A stretch of 64,000 bases of DNA from Linnemannia schmuckeri. Its lineage: Eukaryota > Mortierellomycota > Mortierellomycetes > Mortierellales > Mortierellaceae. This document shows positions 11,850 to 26,500 of the stretch, piece after piece. The stretch lies in NCBI GenBank assembly GCA_029449235.1, contig JANATG010000002.1, positions 3,224,001-3,288,000 of the forward strand. Direction: 5' to 3'. The notes below the pieces were generated by a model, which was given only the letters and a program-made list of their open reading frames with translations, ran no database searches and was not told the origin of the DNA. Position numbers and translations under genes: made by a program. Position 1 is the first letter of the stretch. Every line of letters begins with the position of its first letter.

Positions 11850-14800
11850 ATGGACCCAAAGACCGAAACAGCCCGTCTGCGTCTGGAACAGCTCAACAGG
11901 GCCCTGTCACACAGCGCAGACTATGTCATTGCCGAAAATCCTAACCGATCTGGCGTATTGATCATTTCTGCAGTTAAAAACGCTTCCAGCTCAGGTATGG
12001 TGCCTCTTGACACAGATGCCAATTGGAAGGGGTTGTTGTTGCGCATGGATTTAGGGTGGTGCTTGATTGTTTCCAATTGGGTAACGGGAGAAAGGAAGAA
12101 GGAGCGAGAAGGTTGCTTGAAGTGAACCGATCGGGTGGTTCGTGGGGGGCTCATTGAGAAGCCCAATTGAATAAAACTCTTCGGTTCTTGTTTTGTGTAT
12201 ATCCTTGAGTTGGTTGCAGTCATCCAGTTTTGCTGTTTTTTTTGTCACATATTCCTCCTCGGCTTGGGTTTGATCCCCTCATTATTTGGATTTTTATTTC
12301 CGATCGGCGGGCGGCAAACTGAAGATAATGATTTTCGATGCGAAAGTTGTTGCACCCTTTTTGTGCATTTCACGTGGGTCTCTCTCCCACAGGGCGACAC
12401 TTTTTTTTTTTTTGAAATTATTAACGAGGGTCACCTTTTTTTTCACTTGAATTGGCGTTGACGTTGTACATTGCACGTTGCACATGAAATAGACTATGGC
12501 GAGGTTCGAATTGGCGATGTCACCGTCGCTGTCAGCCCCGCCCTGAACCCAGAGTTTGTCCCCAGCTACGACCAACCTCTCTTTGAGGATTCACAGGTAC
12601 GATAAATCATTCCATTGAGAGGAGCCGATCCGGGCATGTATAATTTGTCGATCATATAATCAAACCTCGTGTTCTGACCTTCTCATTTTACTCTGTGCAT
12701 GCTCATGCGTGTTATAGGAAGTCCTTCGTCACCTTCGATGGTAATGGATCAAGTAGACACACTCGACAACACAACAATAGCGCGTCGCATTTGCGTAGGG
12801 ATTCTCCAATGGACAGCAAACACTAATACGTGTAACTGTGTTTTATCGACACATTATTTAGGATGATGCAAAAGGACAAGTTGGGCCAGGATATGTTCCT
12901 GATCGGGTATGTCTTCCATCGCCGCATGCCCTCATTGAACCACTTGAACGCCTACAGTGTACTCTGACAGATCTTAACTATTTAGCTTTCCGTGCCCTTT
13001 GACTGATTTGATAGACCTCCAGGCCATCTTCGTCGATCTATCGCACTTAAGTTTGCGGAGTTGTAAGTATTGCCCTTCATGTCAGCATCATGGATTAACT
13101 TACAACTAGCAAGATACCTCCCTCAATCTATCAACTGACGACCAATCTGTAAACCTAATAGGACAAACCGTGAGGTAGAGTATGTGCCATTGTCTAAGGA
13201 TGTCACCGAGAGCGATTTGAAGCAGCGCCGAGAGATTGTTGGTGGAACTGCCTACTATGTCGATCAGGCCTGTGTCCGTGCTGCAACCGAGGGCAGGATT
13301 TTGATCTTGGACGGTATCGAAAAGGCCGAACGTAACGTCTTGCCCGTCCTCAATAACTTGCTGGAGAACAGAGAGATGGCTCTAGAGGACGGTCGCTTCC
13401 TTGTCCACCCCAAGCGCTTCGATATGCTCGTCAAGGAGGGAGGTCAGACTGCTCTGGAAACGATGGAGAAGCATAAGCTGGTCAAGGTCAGCGACACCTT
13501 CACAGTCATCGCCCTTGGCTTGCCTGTCCCTCAATATGTCGGACATCCTCTGGATCCTCCACTTCGTTCTCGTTTCCAGTCGCGTGATGTCAAGGCTCCA
13601 GGATTCGAGTCGCAAATGCAACAACTTCGCGCTCTTGGACCTAATGTGCCTCAGGATATGATGGAGCGTTTGATCTCGGTTGCCATGGTTTTGGGCTCTC
13701 AGCACTACCTGAACGTGGGAGCTGACTCTTCGACTTCCGCTTCTATGGTCAGCAACGTTACCATTCCTGAGTTCCCAGTTTCGATCGAGAGCGCCATTAA
13801 GTTACTGAACCTCTTCCCCGAAGCCCAGCCTCGCTTTTTGTTGGATTTGGTCTACCCTTGGTCATTGCTTCCCACTTGTGAGGCTGAGCAGCGTAGTTTG
13901 ATCGAATCGACCTACCAGCGATTCGGAGTGTTGGGACTTGGACGCGAGGAGGAAGGCTTCGATCAGGATGAGGGCAACATTATCCGCCAATGCGATTCGA
14001 CTTACAAGATTGTCAGAATCGAGCGTTCTAGACCCACGACAGCCTGCGCAACCTTTGAGCATACCTCGGGCAAGCAGACGACTGTCGATCTCCACTGCGG
14101 ACCTTACCCCTTTGAGCCCGCCGAATACTTTGTTGAGACCCCTTACCACGTGTCGACTTTGGTCAGCATGCTCTTGGCCCATGCCGTGGGCGATTTCTGT
14201 ATGATTGGATCCAAGGGTGTTGGCAAGAGTGCCTTGATGCGTCATTTTGGAAAGAACTTGGGTTACAAGGTTGAATTTATTCCTCTCTACAAAGACATGT
14301 CTTCTCGTGATTTGCTCCAGCGCCGTAGCACCACCTTCTCGGGAGATACCATCTGGGAGAACTCTGCCTTGGTCAAGGCCGCCATGTCGGGCGCTTTAGC
14401 TGTGATGGATGGTGTTGACACCCTTTCCTTTGGTACCATGGTTTCGCTCCAGCGGTTGATCCACGAGCGCGAGACTGCTATGCCTGATGGTCGCAAGCTG
14501 TTGAGACCTTCACACTACGATCAACTCCAGGCCAAGCACGGTTGGAGTCACGAGCAAATGGAGAAGAAAGGACTGTTGCGTATTTCGCCTTCTTTCCGCA
14601 TTGTTGCTTTGGCCAGACCTGTCTCGAACGGAACCGAGGGTGGCAAGCCTGGATCATGGTTGGCCCCCGAGATTGTGAGCATGTTCCAGTTTGTTACCGT
14701 CCGTCCCCTTTCTCTTCAAGTATGTTCTACTCTCTTTTCTCTGACTTTGTCTTGTTTTTTGCTATGTTATTTTTCGTCAATCGCTGATTTCAATACGTTT

Positions 14801-17800
14801 TGTTGGTTGAATCCTTATAGGAGGAGACCCAGTTGCTTCAGACGGTGTCGCCCGGTGTGTTGCCTAAGAGTTTGGATCTGTTGCTCAAGTTTGCAAACCA
14901 CCTCCGCAACTCGCCTGACGAGACTATCAAGACTCTTTCCTCGGCCATGTCGACTCGGTAGGATATTCAAAATATTTTCTTCCGCACATTCTTCTTTAAT
15001 GATTTCAACAAGCTCAAAACCTGACTGACACTACTGCATTTTTATACGATAGTCAATTGATCCGCATTTGCCGTCGTTTGGCAGTGTTCCCTGACGAGAG
15101 TCTTCACGAGGCCGTTCACAAAGTTTCACTCTCGCGCTTCTTGCCATCGATCGCCAAGGATGCCTTGAACCAGCTCCTTGCCCACAATGGCATCAACCCC
15201 AAGCCTAAGCCCTACAAGGCCAACGAGGCAAGACAGTGCTGCCTGCCTCTCGCGCATGAAAATTCGAGTGAATTCAAGATGATACCATTCTAATCAACGC
15301 CACTAAAATTTATTATCTAATTTTAGCTTGCAATTCAAGTGCTTCCGAGCAGAGAGAACCCTCAGGCCCTCCGCATTGGCGCAATCGAGGAGCCCGTCCG
15401 TCAGAATTCCAACCCGGTTCTCATCCCCAACATTGTCTTCCACGAGAATCCTAAGCAGACCGAGATTCTCATGGAGATGCTCAAGGACTTCCAGTTAGGA
15501 GAACACTTGCTCCTGATCGGTAACCAGGGTGTTGGAAAGAACAAGTTGGCCGATTACTTCCTTCAACTCCTCAGACTCCCTCGCGAGTACATCCAGTTGC
15601 ATCGTGACACCACCGTCCAAAGTTTGACCGCCACCCCTTCGATCGTGGATGGTGTTCTCCAATACGATGATTCACCCCTTGTCAAGTCTGTCCGCGATGG
15701 ATACATTTTGGTGATTGACGAGGCTGACAAGGCCCCCACTTACGTCACCAGCGTCATCCGTAACTTGCTTGAGGATGGACAGATGGTTCTCAGTGATGGT
15801 CGTCGCATTGTCTCTAAGCCCACCGAGGGATCTGACGAGGAGGAGATTATTATTCACCCCGACTTCCGTATGATGGTCTTGGCCAACCGGCCTGGGTTCC
15901 CCTTCCTTGGAAACGACTTTTTCAGAGAGGTCGGAGATGTCTTCAGTTGTCACGCTGTCGATAACCCCGATGCTGAATCAGAGATGTTCTTGCTCCGCAA
16001 GTACGGACCTGATGTCCCCGAGGAGTTACTGTTGAAGTTGACTGCCGCCTTTGAGGATCTTCGCGTTCTTGTTGATGAGGGTTTGCTTTCTTACCCTTAT
16101 TCGACTCGTGAGTTGGTCAACGTTGTCAAGCACATGCAGATTTACCCTGAGGAAGGTATCTCGCGTATTCTTCAGAACGTCTTTGACTTTGACCAGTACG
16201 ATGCTGATTCGAAGGAGATGTTAATCGAGACCTTCCAGAAGCACGGTATCCCTGTCGGATTGGAGTCCGAGTTCACTATTCAGCTGGGTCGTCAGATCGA
16301 GGTCAGCGAGCCAATCCTGACCGAGACGTGGAAGAAGGCTGAACATGAGCGCCCTGTCGAGTGCAAGGTCAAGTCCCAGCCCATCGTTTTCCGCGGCGGC
16401 TGGAACGTCACTGCCGGTACTCCTCGTGACTTGGAGCGATCTGAGGGCCGTTCTGTTGTCTTCTCGGAGCAGTTGTACCACTTCAAGATCCCTACCCGCG
16501 GCGAGGCTCTGGATATTATCTCGACCGAGAAGGATACTCTTTACGCCATTTCAACCAATCCTGTGACGCTTCACTTTATCGATGCTGCTCACCGCACCGT
16601 CCGTAGCGCAGATATGTACGAGTACTTCCCTCTTCAGAAGGCGCCCCCAAGACTGAAGTTAGCTCTGGTCAAGACCCGTGCTGGAGGACGCTTCTTGTGT
16701 ATGCATAACCCCTCGGATAACTCGTTCCTTTCACTCGACACGGACAAGGACTCGATCGTCTCCGTGATGCTTAACGGTTTGGCCCCAGTTGCCTCGTTGA
16801 TGGACAAGTCACAGGCCCATCTAGGATACATTGCCTTCTTTCAGGAGAGTCGTGCCAACATTGTTGTGGTCGACTTTAACACGGGCACTCAGTACATTGT
16901 TGAGCTGCCTGTCCAGATCGCGGCTTTCCACATGATTGAGCCCAGATTGTGGTTAGTCAAGGACTGTCAGCAGGGTGATTACCACTTGGTGTATGCCTCG
17001 ACTGCGGATGTGCCCATGCCTGACCGTCTCCAGCATGTTTCTATCACTGGACTTGGCGCCAAGGCCAAGCACCGTTTGACCTATGTCTCAGAGGCCGTTG
17101 TCGAACCCGGCACCAACAACACGTAAGTTTACAATTTTTGTTACGACCCTGGTCACGATAGACTGCGTATCTGTCGTTAGCTTTACTGACATGCTGTCTA
17201 TTGTTCGTATAATGTGTAGTGAAAACCTTCGTATGATGCATACGACGAACGATAGCGTGGTCATGGCTTTGACCAAGGACATGGAGCACATTTTGGCGGA
17301 GGATCCCCAGGCCGCCATGGATGTGTTCTCGTACATGCGTCCCATCTCGGATGACAACATCAGGAACATGTACTCCAACCTCCAGAGCTCCAGTTTGTAC
17401 ATGCGAAAGACCCAGCAGATGGCCAAGATCATTCCTTCTCCCGTAAGTTACACAAGCTCTTAGTAACGCCTATGAGTCGCTCCTGCATTACACCATAGTG
17501 TGCTAACATTTACCTCGTTTAATGATACGTGCAAATAATAGAGCGGAAAGAGTGAGGGACATTTGGAGTTGTTCTCGCCCTCGGAGCGCCGTATCTGGCG
17601 TTTGTTGATCCCCTTGTCCATCCCTGTGACCAGCACCCTCCGCGCCGATGCCCCCATCACTGGATTCAAGGGCCTCCAACAGGATCGCGTCGTCGCCTCG
17701 ATGACCGAGCTCGAGGATGGCTCCCTTCTGACGATGGACAACTCTGGATTTGTCCGTGTCTGGCAAGTGGACGCTGCTGATCTTTTCCAGTCTGCCAGCA

Positions 17801-19330
17801 CGTGGAAGAAGTTGGTCGGTACTCTTGACTCGCGCACCTTGGCGATCCTCTATAAGGATGAACAGGGTCGTTACGTCAATGCCGATGGCGAGTTAGTCGG
17901 TCCCGATGGCAAGGTCATTGCTGTTGGTGAGGGTGGAGAAGGAGATGGCGATTTGCCGCCAGGTATGGATGATGGCTCCAGCGGCGAATCTGGTGGCGGT
18001 GGCGGTGGTGGTGGTGGTGGAGGAAGCGGTGGTGGTGGTGGTGGCGGAAGTGGGGAGGGCGATGGTAGTGGCGATGGTGATGGTAATGGATCTGGATCTG
18101 GGTCTGGAACCCGTGATGGCGCCCCCAAGGACGGCCGCAAGCCCAACTTTGACGACGTCTCCAAGCTCGATATCCGCACGAGTGCTCCTCCACCCAAGCT
18201 AGTATCGGATGCCCAGATCGAGATGCACAACATGACGATGCGCAAGCATCTGGCATCGATGGACATGACTGCTGCAGACGCCAAGATCTACATGGCCTAT
18301 ATGGAAAATGTCCAGCGCGAGATCCGTGAACTTCGTGTGATCCTTGAAGGAATCGAGGCTAAGAACAAGGAACGTGTCTGGCTCAAGAACCAGAGCTCAG
18401 GTGATTTGGATGATACCAAGTTGATTGAGGGTTTGACGGGTGATCATAACATTTACAAGCTGAGAGGAGATCAGGATCCTGAGATGGGGTTCCAGCAGAA
18501 GCCTAAGAAGATGTACTTTGTGTTTGATCTCTCTGCATCCATGTTCCGGTTCAATAACCATGATAGACGCCTCGAGCGTTCCATGGAGGTTGCTCTCAGT
18601 AAGTTATTTCCATTGCTTTGTAGGAAACCAAGATAGGCTATGAATTTCAGCGACTTTGTTAACATATTTTTTTTTCCCAATCGGTAATCAATAGTGATTA
18701 TGGAGTCGTTCAGGAACTTTGAACACAAGTTTGCGTACTCGATCATTGGCCACTCGGGCGACTCGCCTAACTTGGAGTTTGTGAAGGAAGGGAAGTACCC
18801 AAAGACGGAGAAGGATGTCTTTAAGGTAATCTCGCAGATGAGTGCTCACTCGCAGTACTGTCTCTCGGGTGATAACACTCTTTCGGCGACCTCGATGGCG
18901 ATGCGTGAGATTGTCAAGGATGATGCGGATGATTATATTGTTGTTGTCCTTTCGGATGCCAATATTGGGCAGTATAACATCAAGCCTGAGGATCTTGCTC
19001 GCAGTAAGTTTTCTTTCTTTTTCTTTTTTTTTTTATTCTTCGCTGTTGTTGTGATGTTGTTGCTGTTGTTGTTGTCAATGGTATATCGCGTTGAGGAAAA
19101 GAATGAACCAGGTAAGCTGAACTGGCCACGTACTTTTTTTGTGCGTAAACGTTATAATAGTCCTTCGCTCAGATGACAGGGTGACATCGTCGATGATTTT
19201 CATTGGATCGTTGGCTGACCAGGCGGACAAGCTGAAGGGCGCATTGGGATCGCATGCTCATGTGTGTTTGGATACTAAAGACTTGCCCCAGATCATCAAG
19301 TCGATCTTCCTGTCCTCGATGATCAAGTAA
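11850..19330 (+). CDS. VWA8: VWA8-like triple-AAA ATPase with C-terminal von Willebrand A domain
   Basis: Thirteen exons (11850-11994, 12493-12596, 12718-12740, 12862-12906, 13015-13062, 13162-14719, 14821-14957, 15053-15227, 15327-17122, 17220-17442, 17542-18598, 18695-19003, 19173-19330) give 1925 residues, close to animal VWA8. Animal VWA8 is a mitochondrial matrix ATPase of uncertain role. AAA module 1 (about residues 95-290) has the degenerate Walker A GPPGHLRRS and the stretch VTESDLKQRREI. Module 2 has GSKGVGKS near residue 471 but AVMDGVDT at Walker B, without the usual Glu. Module 3 has GNQGVGKN near 810 with Walker B ILVIDEADKAP. A Gly-rich linker (about residues 1568-1608, 17990-18110) precedes the VWA domain, whose MIDAS reads DLSAS near 1747. 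The 23-nt exon 3 is a microexon; intron 8 is GC-AG. The N-terminus (MDPKTETARLRLEQ) is not an obvious presequence, so an upstream exon may be missing or targeting may differ. Confidence 0.93.
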
Positions 19331-20597
19331 ACCGTCATACTTCAAGTCTAACAAGGGGGGCATTGGCAAATAAATTAGAACTATAGAGAAGTAAACGTTT
19401 TTGTATTGTGTAAGAAAGACTGAGTGAAGTGACTTGGCGAGCTAAGTGGAGGGAGGGATATGAGATGAACCCAGGGGGGTGTAGGGGGAGAGAGGATGGG
19501 GGCACCTAAACAAAAATAAGGGGGAGAAGAGCAAGACAAAGAAACGAAAAGAAGTGCGAAGAAGGACTATGAGAGACAGAGAGACAAAGAAGGGGTTTCA
19601 TTCATTCAGTCCCCTATCGGAAGGATGCATTAAAGCTTCACCCCTGAAAACAAACAAATAAAGGCAAAAGGCAAGGTGGGCCCATGAGATGTGATCGATC
19701 GTACAAGCCATGGGCATGGGCGCATGGTGGTTGCGGTTGTGGATGCTCATTTAGTATGCATTTTGGACTTCTGCTAGCTAGAGGGGTGGATAGATAGAAC
19801 CCCATTCTCAAGTTAACAAGTGTTCAAACTGGGCATAAGTATGGCCTTGCAACTGTCTTTACAAGAGTGCGTTCCTAAACGAAGGACCCCTTGCTCAGAA
19901 GTGTCGTTAGTTGCGTTAATGTGTTGCTCTCATTCTTATGTCTTTGCTGTTGTTCATCCCTGAAAAAGTTAATGGTTAAGTGAAGACGAATGAATCAATA
20001 CAACGGGCGCGGCGCACTTCTGTCGTTGTCTCTTTTGTTGTTCAACAGTGCATTCTTTGAACAGACGAGAGAAAGCTGCTCTTCTTGAGCGAAAGAGAGA
20101 CATGGTCCGAGGGTGCAGCAAGCAAACAAGCGAACGAAAAGAAGTAAAGAGAGCGTGGTTCTTCTCCTTTTTGCTCTTCTTCTTCTCTCTTACTTACAAT
20201 TACTTTCTTATTTTGCCGCCCTTTTTTTCTTTCTCTCTCATTTCTTTCTTTTTCCCTTTCACTTCTCCACTCCCATTTTTGTCTCTCCTACTGCACTTTG
20301 CAGACTCCTTCACTCCCTTCTCCTTCCCTTATTTACCATACCCATGCCCAAGTCTCTTTGTCATTACTTTTGAGTGCCACTTGCATTTACTTTTCTTCAT
20401 TCCTTTTGTTTTTCTGAATGACCCTGCGTCTCGCTACCTTAATACCTAGTTTCTAAACACACGCTCAATAGAATATATCTTCAACCACAAAATCAACTCT
20501 TATTTTTTCAACACGGACCACTTTGATACCTCCCGCCCACCCCCCATAGCCGTCCTTCTACCTATCAACCAACCAACCAACCAATAGCCCACAAAAG
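19331..20597. other. Intergenic, 3' flank of VWA8 and promoter of the ankyrin gene
   Basis: The first 300 bases are purine-rich. From 20150 to 20450 the plus strand is pyrimidine-rich, and CCAACCAACCAACCAA repeats occur just before the next start. No RNA gene or convincing coding frame is visible. Confidence 0.55.
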
Positions 20598-23500
20598 ATG
20601 ATGATGAACCTAGCAACAGCAGTAGCTTCCAACGACCTCGCGCTCGTCCAAGAACTCTGTCGAGCTGGCCAAGATCCCAATCAGACCTTTGCTTGCTCCC
20701 CTCGCCAATCCGCCTATGCTGTCCAACCGATCATGGGTCGTCAGGCCGAGAACTTTGAGCCGGATGATATTCTCTATGGAGCCACACCGTTGAATCTGGC
20801 GGTGTTAAATGGCAATGAGGATATTGTCCGAGTTCTGATTGATGCAGGCGCGGATTTGAATAAGAAGGATGGGCGTGGACGGTATGTATTCCTTGCCTTG
20901 CTTTGCTTTGCTTTGCTTTTTTTTAAGTTACTGTCGTTATTTTGCTTTTTGTGCTGTGGTGTAACGGTACAATTGGAGACATTTGGTAAGGCGTACGGGT
21001 ACCGAACGACACATACAAGGCAAATGAGGATCAAGGAGGGAGAGAAAAAAAAGGCACGGAAACAAAGTGAGATGGTCGTTAAACGAACGAACAAACAGAG
21101 AGAGGAGAGAGGGAGCATTAAGATAAACAAACAACCAAAAATGTGAGAGCTATCAAGGAGGCGACAAACAAACAGGAACACGAAGATATGCGCTCTATTA
21201 GGCTGGTATATGTGTGTGTGCACTCGAAACAATACTTAAAAAAGGAAGGAGGGGAAAGGGCAGAGAGAGATGGAAAAGGGAGGGAGGCAGAGTCGGCAGT
21301 AAAATATATAAAAAAAAAAAGGCACAGTGTCTTGAACCTTGAGGTGAACACAGAGTAAAGGTATTTCGGCGATAAACAATGCGAGTTATAGAAAACATAC
21401 ACTAGGGAAACGAACAAGCACCCTTCTTTCCCTTTAACCACTTTGATGCTCTTGCAAGCAAGCAAGCAAGTATTAGCATTTGAATTGGACGATTTATATG
21501 CTTACAACGTTCGACACTGTATGAATGAACTGATAATAGGACGCCGCTTTTGTGCGCGGTGTATGGTCTGGACACACTCACGATTACCCCGGCCAACCTG
21601 GCCTTGATCTCGCAGACATCACCCGCACACCTCTCCATCCTCCGCAACTGTATCCTCCCTCATCCTTCCATCACCCTCTCGACCCTCAACGCACCCCAGG
21701 ATGAGATTAAGGGTATCACCCCACTTTGTCTCGCCAGTTACTTGGGAAAGGAAGTCGTCGTTAAGTGTCTCCTCGAGGCCGGTAAAGTCGATGTTGATGC
21801 TACCGATAGGAAGGGAGCCACTGCCTTGATGTATGCCGGTAAGTTGTTCTTTGTCCTTTACCTATCCTATCCTCGCCCGCTGGCATGCATGCTAGCTCCC
21901 TCTTCCACCCCTCTTACAATCCTCGCACCAATTCGCACCCTCTTTCTTCATACTTACACCGCATTCCCTTCTTCCACAAACACAGCCCGAGATAGACATA
22001 TGGCGGTGGTGACGACGCTGTTGAGACATGGAGCTTCGCCCGATCAGACAGATAGCAACGGATGGTCCTCGATCCAGTACGGCCAGATGTATCCCGAAAT
22101 CGTTCAAATGTTCGAGGAAACCCTCCGGTGCAAACGACCAGAAGTTCTTGTAAGTGCAGATGGAGGTCTCTTTGCTGTTTGTCAAAAAAAAAAAGAAAGC
22201 GGGAGAATTGGATATGTTCGGACCTGAGGAGAAGGGGGCACATACGATGGTTATTATGCAAATAGTACGAGATGCAAGCAATGCAAAAAAAACAGATCCA
22301 AGCGTCGTTATGCATGTAGTCTTCACCTTATTTCGTACCCCACTCCCTAATCTTGTTTTCACCTTTTCTTCATGGTTGTGCATTGTGCCCTTCCATAATA
22401 GCATCTGTTGACTCCTCCTGAATCCCCTCAACCCATAAGGTCCACCGTTTCAGCCCTTGATCGGTCCGCTGATGGATCCAACAACACCGCCCTGCCATAC
22501 GCACTTTCGCAGAGTCTGGTCCGATACCCTCTTTACTATTCCAAACTGTCCTCGCTCCTCTCCTCCCTACCCGCTGCACAGACAATCACTTCTAAGGACG
22601 GTACACTCACCCTTCAGCAATCAACCCCAACAGCAAATGCAGGCCCAAAGTCATCCTCAGAAATCGCCCTCGCTCAACAGATCCAAAGGACAACGCACAC
22701 TGCGCTCTTGGAGGCCATCAAGCTGGGCGACTTTATGTCGTTACAGTCGCTCTTGATGTCCCCACCTACTCTGAACGAGAACGGGAGGTCGGCTGCTGCT
22801 GGAGGGGGAGGGGGAGGAACACCGAATGTGGCTCTTGTCAACCATCATGATCCCCAGACAGGATTGACCCCACTGCACCACGCCCTCAGGACTCGGCCCT
22901 TGCCATCGATGGAGACAGTCAAGATTTTGTACCAGGCAGGAGCAGACATGAATGCGCAGAGTCATTACGGACGTACAGCACTTCACCATCTTTGTCGTTT
23001 TTCTCTTGAACATGCCCTGTCGCCCATCATTGACGATGCCCAAACCGCAGCCCACAATTCCCAGGCGATGGCAACTGCATCTGCCAACGGCGCAAATGTA
23101 GCGACGAACATTGAGGAATCAAGGGCACATCGCAGGAAGAACCGTCATCGAACAGACACCAATGGATCGGCAGGGTCCAACCATTTGACTCCCAACGGAA
23201 AAGAACAACCGGGTTCCTCTGCAGCATCGACCACGTCTTCGAACGATCTGTCGACAGGTCCTCGTCACCCACATGGAACTCTCATCGACACGGGTGCCGT
23301 CAAGACTGCATCCCCCGAAGAGATCCAGAGGGCGTCCAAGCATCTGGCAGACTGCTGTCGGTTGTTGTTGCGTTTGGGATCACTGGTGAACATTGCCGAC
23401 AGACATGGAAACACACCTTTGCACTTTGCTGTCGAGTATGGTGGAGTTTTGGAGGTTGTCAGTGTCCTTGTAAAGGAGGGCGCTGATATCGAGCAACGTA

Positions 23501-26500
23501 ACACCAAGGGACTGAAGCCACTCGATGTCGTCCGTGGTGAGCAGTCAGAGGAAATGAGGCGCATCCTCGGTAAGTTATCTCACTTTTTGCGGCTGTATTT
23601 TTTGCTTCATTTTGTACTATGGTAAAACTAACATATGTATTGTTACCGTGTCTTGTAGAGAGCGGAAGGCAGCAAGCGTCTGGTGAATCGACAGAGCCTG
23701 GGTCGTCAGTAGCCAAGGCGGTAGTCCCAGCGTATCAGGCCCGCGACAGTATCTTGAAGCCTCTGAATCTACCCGAGACCCTCCACGAGGTCGACTTTCA
23801 GTTCAACCAGGTCCTACAAAACCTGGAACACTACCAAAACCACACGTCGGTCTCGATCGAAACGTCCCTCCAGTATATCACCGACCAGATTCTTCTCGGC
23901 TGGTCGCCCGACAACCAGGGCGCCAACGGTCAAGTCCAGTCGCAGGAGGAATACAATGCAGATCTGGTGTCGAGTCTGGAGAACCTTAAGTTCGAACTGG
24001 AGAGCACCTACGAGCTGCTGATGATCACAGAGGAGCAGTACAAGGACGTGATTACGTTTTACGAGACCGAACTGGATGAGATGACGCGACAGAATCTGAC
24101 TGTGTTGACATCGTATGATTCTGAAAAGTCCAAAGTATCTGGATTGTATGGGATCTATACCCGACTGATTGAGCAGCTGGAGGAGCTCGAGGCAGAGAAT
24201 GAGGGACTTAAGACAGAGTTGGAAGAGAAGAAGCGTCGAGGACTTGTCAGTTTGGGTCGATTGGTCAATGGTGCGATGGGTGGTTCCTGGTCGGGCACTC
24301 GGAACGGAAGCACCATCTCGTTGGCCAAGACAAAGGCGGCCCTGATCAAGAAGAACAACGAGAAATCGTCACTTGTGACCACTGCCTTGGACGAGGAGCA
24401 CCTCATTGAGGATAGCGATGGCAGACTCGATGGACTTCCTCGGCCCAATATGGTTTTTGCTTCTCCTGCTGCATTGTCTATCGATACCGCCAAGGCGGAT
24501 CATGACAGCCATGTCAGACATGAAGAGAAGGAGCTTAATATCCCAAGGCCTATCTCTCCAACACACACAGCACACACTATTCTCTCGTCCACGGAGGAGG
24601 AGCCCACCATGCACACGATCGCAGTCCTCTCACAGAAGGTTTCTCTGCTCGAACAAGAGTTGTCGTCCAAGACCTGTGATATTAAGGAGCGCGACTTGTT
24701 AGTGAGCGAGCTGACGGATTTGATCGAGGAACAGTCCAAGGCCTTTGGTGAGGAGATCAAGTCCCGCGAGGAGCGGATTGACAGTCTGATGAAGATCTTG
24801 GGTCGCGCTGAGGAAGGAGAGCAGGTCCAGTCGCTAGTCGACGAGTTGGCGGTCAAGATTATGGTCCAGGAGGATGAGCAGATCAAACGACAGCGTCTGG
24901 CAAGTGGCATTGTAACCCCTAATGGCGCCAGCCAGGGCGACTCTTCTTCAGTGACCGGACCCGTGGCGGCTGATTGGTCCTTTGTCCTTAAGGCGTCCGC
25001 TTCCAAGCCGTTGGCTGATCAGGGAGAACAGGACATGGTGGCAACTCTCAAGCATGAGTTGGAGCTGTCCAAAGCCCAGACGGCGAGGTTGGAGCTGGCG
25101 AATGATAGTCTCAAGGAGAGGTGGCAGCAAGCCATGCATGAGCTTGAGGGTGTTCGGCAGTCGGAGGCAGCCAACTCGGACTTGCAAAATGGTGGTGATG
25201 CCAACGGGGCAGGAGCAGGTGGTGCTGGTAGAGCAAGCACAGATGGCAACGACTGGGCGACCGCATCGTCGCTGATCACCCGCCCCCGCACGACCAAGGT
25301 CTATGTCTCAAAGACACCCCATAACCCACAGGACGAGCCCCTTTTTATCACGATTGATGAGAATGGCAACCCGCAAGAAGAGTTCCCAAGCCTTGAGGAG
25401 ATTGAGCTGGTCTTTGAGATCCTAATGGCGAACCTGGCCGAGATCTCGCGGGATGCTGAAGAAGCTGACGCACGTCTACAAGAATGCAGCCGGGCCAAGG
25501 AACAGATCTACCGTAAGTGCCTCTACCTCGACGGCCTCCAAAAGACGCTCGACGAGAATGTCGAGAAAATTGTCTCGCAGCCATTCAAAGCCGATACCCA
25601 GCCCAACTTTATGAAGGAGCAACTCAAGCTCCAGAATCAGCTCAATGAGCTCATGGACCAGGCCGAGTCTGTGACGACCTACTACAACAAGCTCAAGAAG
25701 GATCTGCAGGACTACAAGGAGGAGAAGCAGTCGAAATTGAAAGATCTGGATCGTGTCAGAGAGTTGATGCGCAAGATTGGGCCCCAGGAACTGTTGAGAG
25801 GTTTGCTGGTCAAACTCGAGGGGTCTCAACCAGATGATGCGGCGGCAGAGAGACGAAGGGAGGCCATTGCGGCGGCAGTTGCTCAAGGGATGGAACTTGC
25901 TGCAGAGCTGGCGGCCGAGGAGGATAATGCGAATGCTGAACGAGCGAGCTCACAATTGTGGAGGAACTCTTGTAGTGTTATCGATGAGGGCGATGATCAG
26001 GAGGCGATCGACTCGAGGCTGTCGACGGCGTCTATCGACCATTACACCCAGTCGTGTTCCATTAGCGACCACAAGCTGTTTATCCAGTCCCTGTGCTCGA
26101 CTCTCTATGCCCTCCAGATGACAACGACGCACCAGATCGTCAGCCTCAAGACGTCGCTTGCAGAGTCGAGGGCCTCGTTGGTGTTGGCGGATCAGGAGTT
26201 GTCGAACCTGAACGACCAGATTGCGGGTCTATATGATGAGGTCGGCACTCTCAGGAACCAGCTCCGAGGCCTCCAACAGGAACTCGATCGATTGATCCAG
26301 CATCGCAAGGCCGAGGTCGAAAAAGTGTGGGAGATTGTGGGAGAAGTTAAGATTACCGGAGGCGGGTTGAACAAGGCCTTGGATGATGATGATGAGGGAT
26401 CGGTCTCAAGTGCTGATACAGCCCGCAAGAGCTCGATCCAGAGCCGTGCCCTGGCAACGTCTTCGCGATATTCGACTGCATTGGGTGGATCAGGACTTGG

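Noticed and set aside
11357..11944. 195-residue plus-strand open frame before VWA8
   Set aside because: Ser/Pro/Phe-rich translation of a CT-rich promoter; it overlaps the VWA8 start in another frame.
25505..25530. GTAAGT donor-like site inside the last ankyrin-gene exon
   Set aside because: Reading through keeps a continuous helical frame (YRKCLYLDGLQK), so it is coding rather than an intron.
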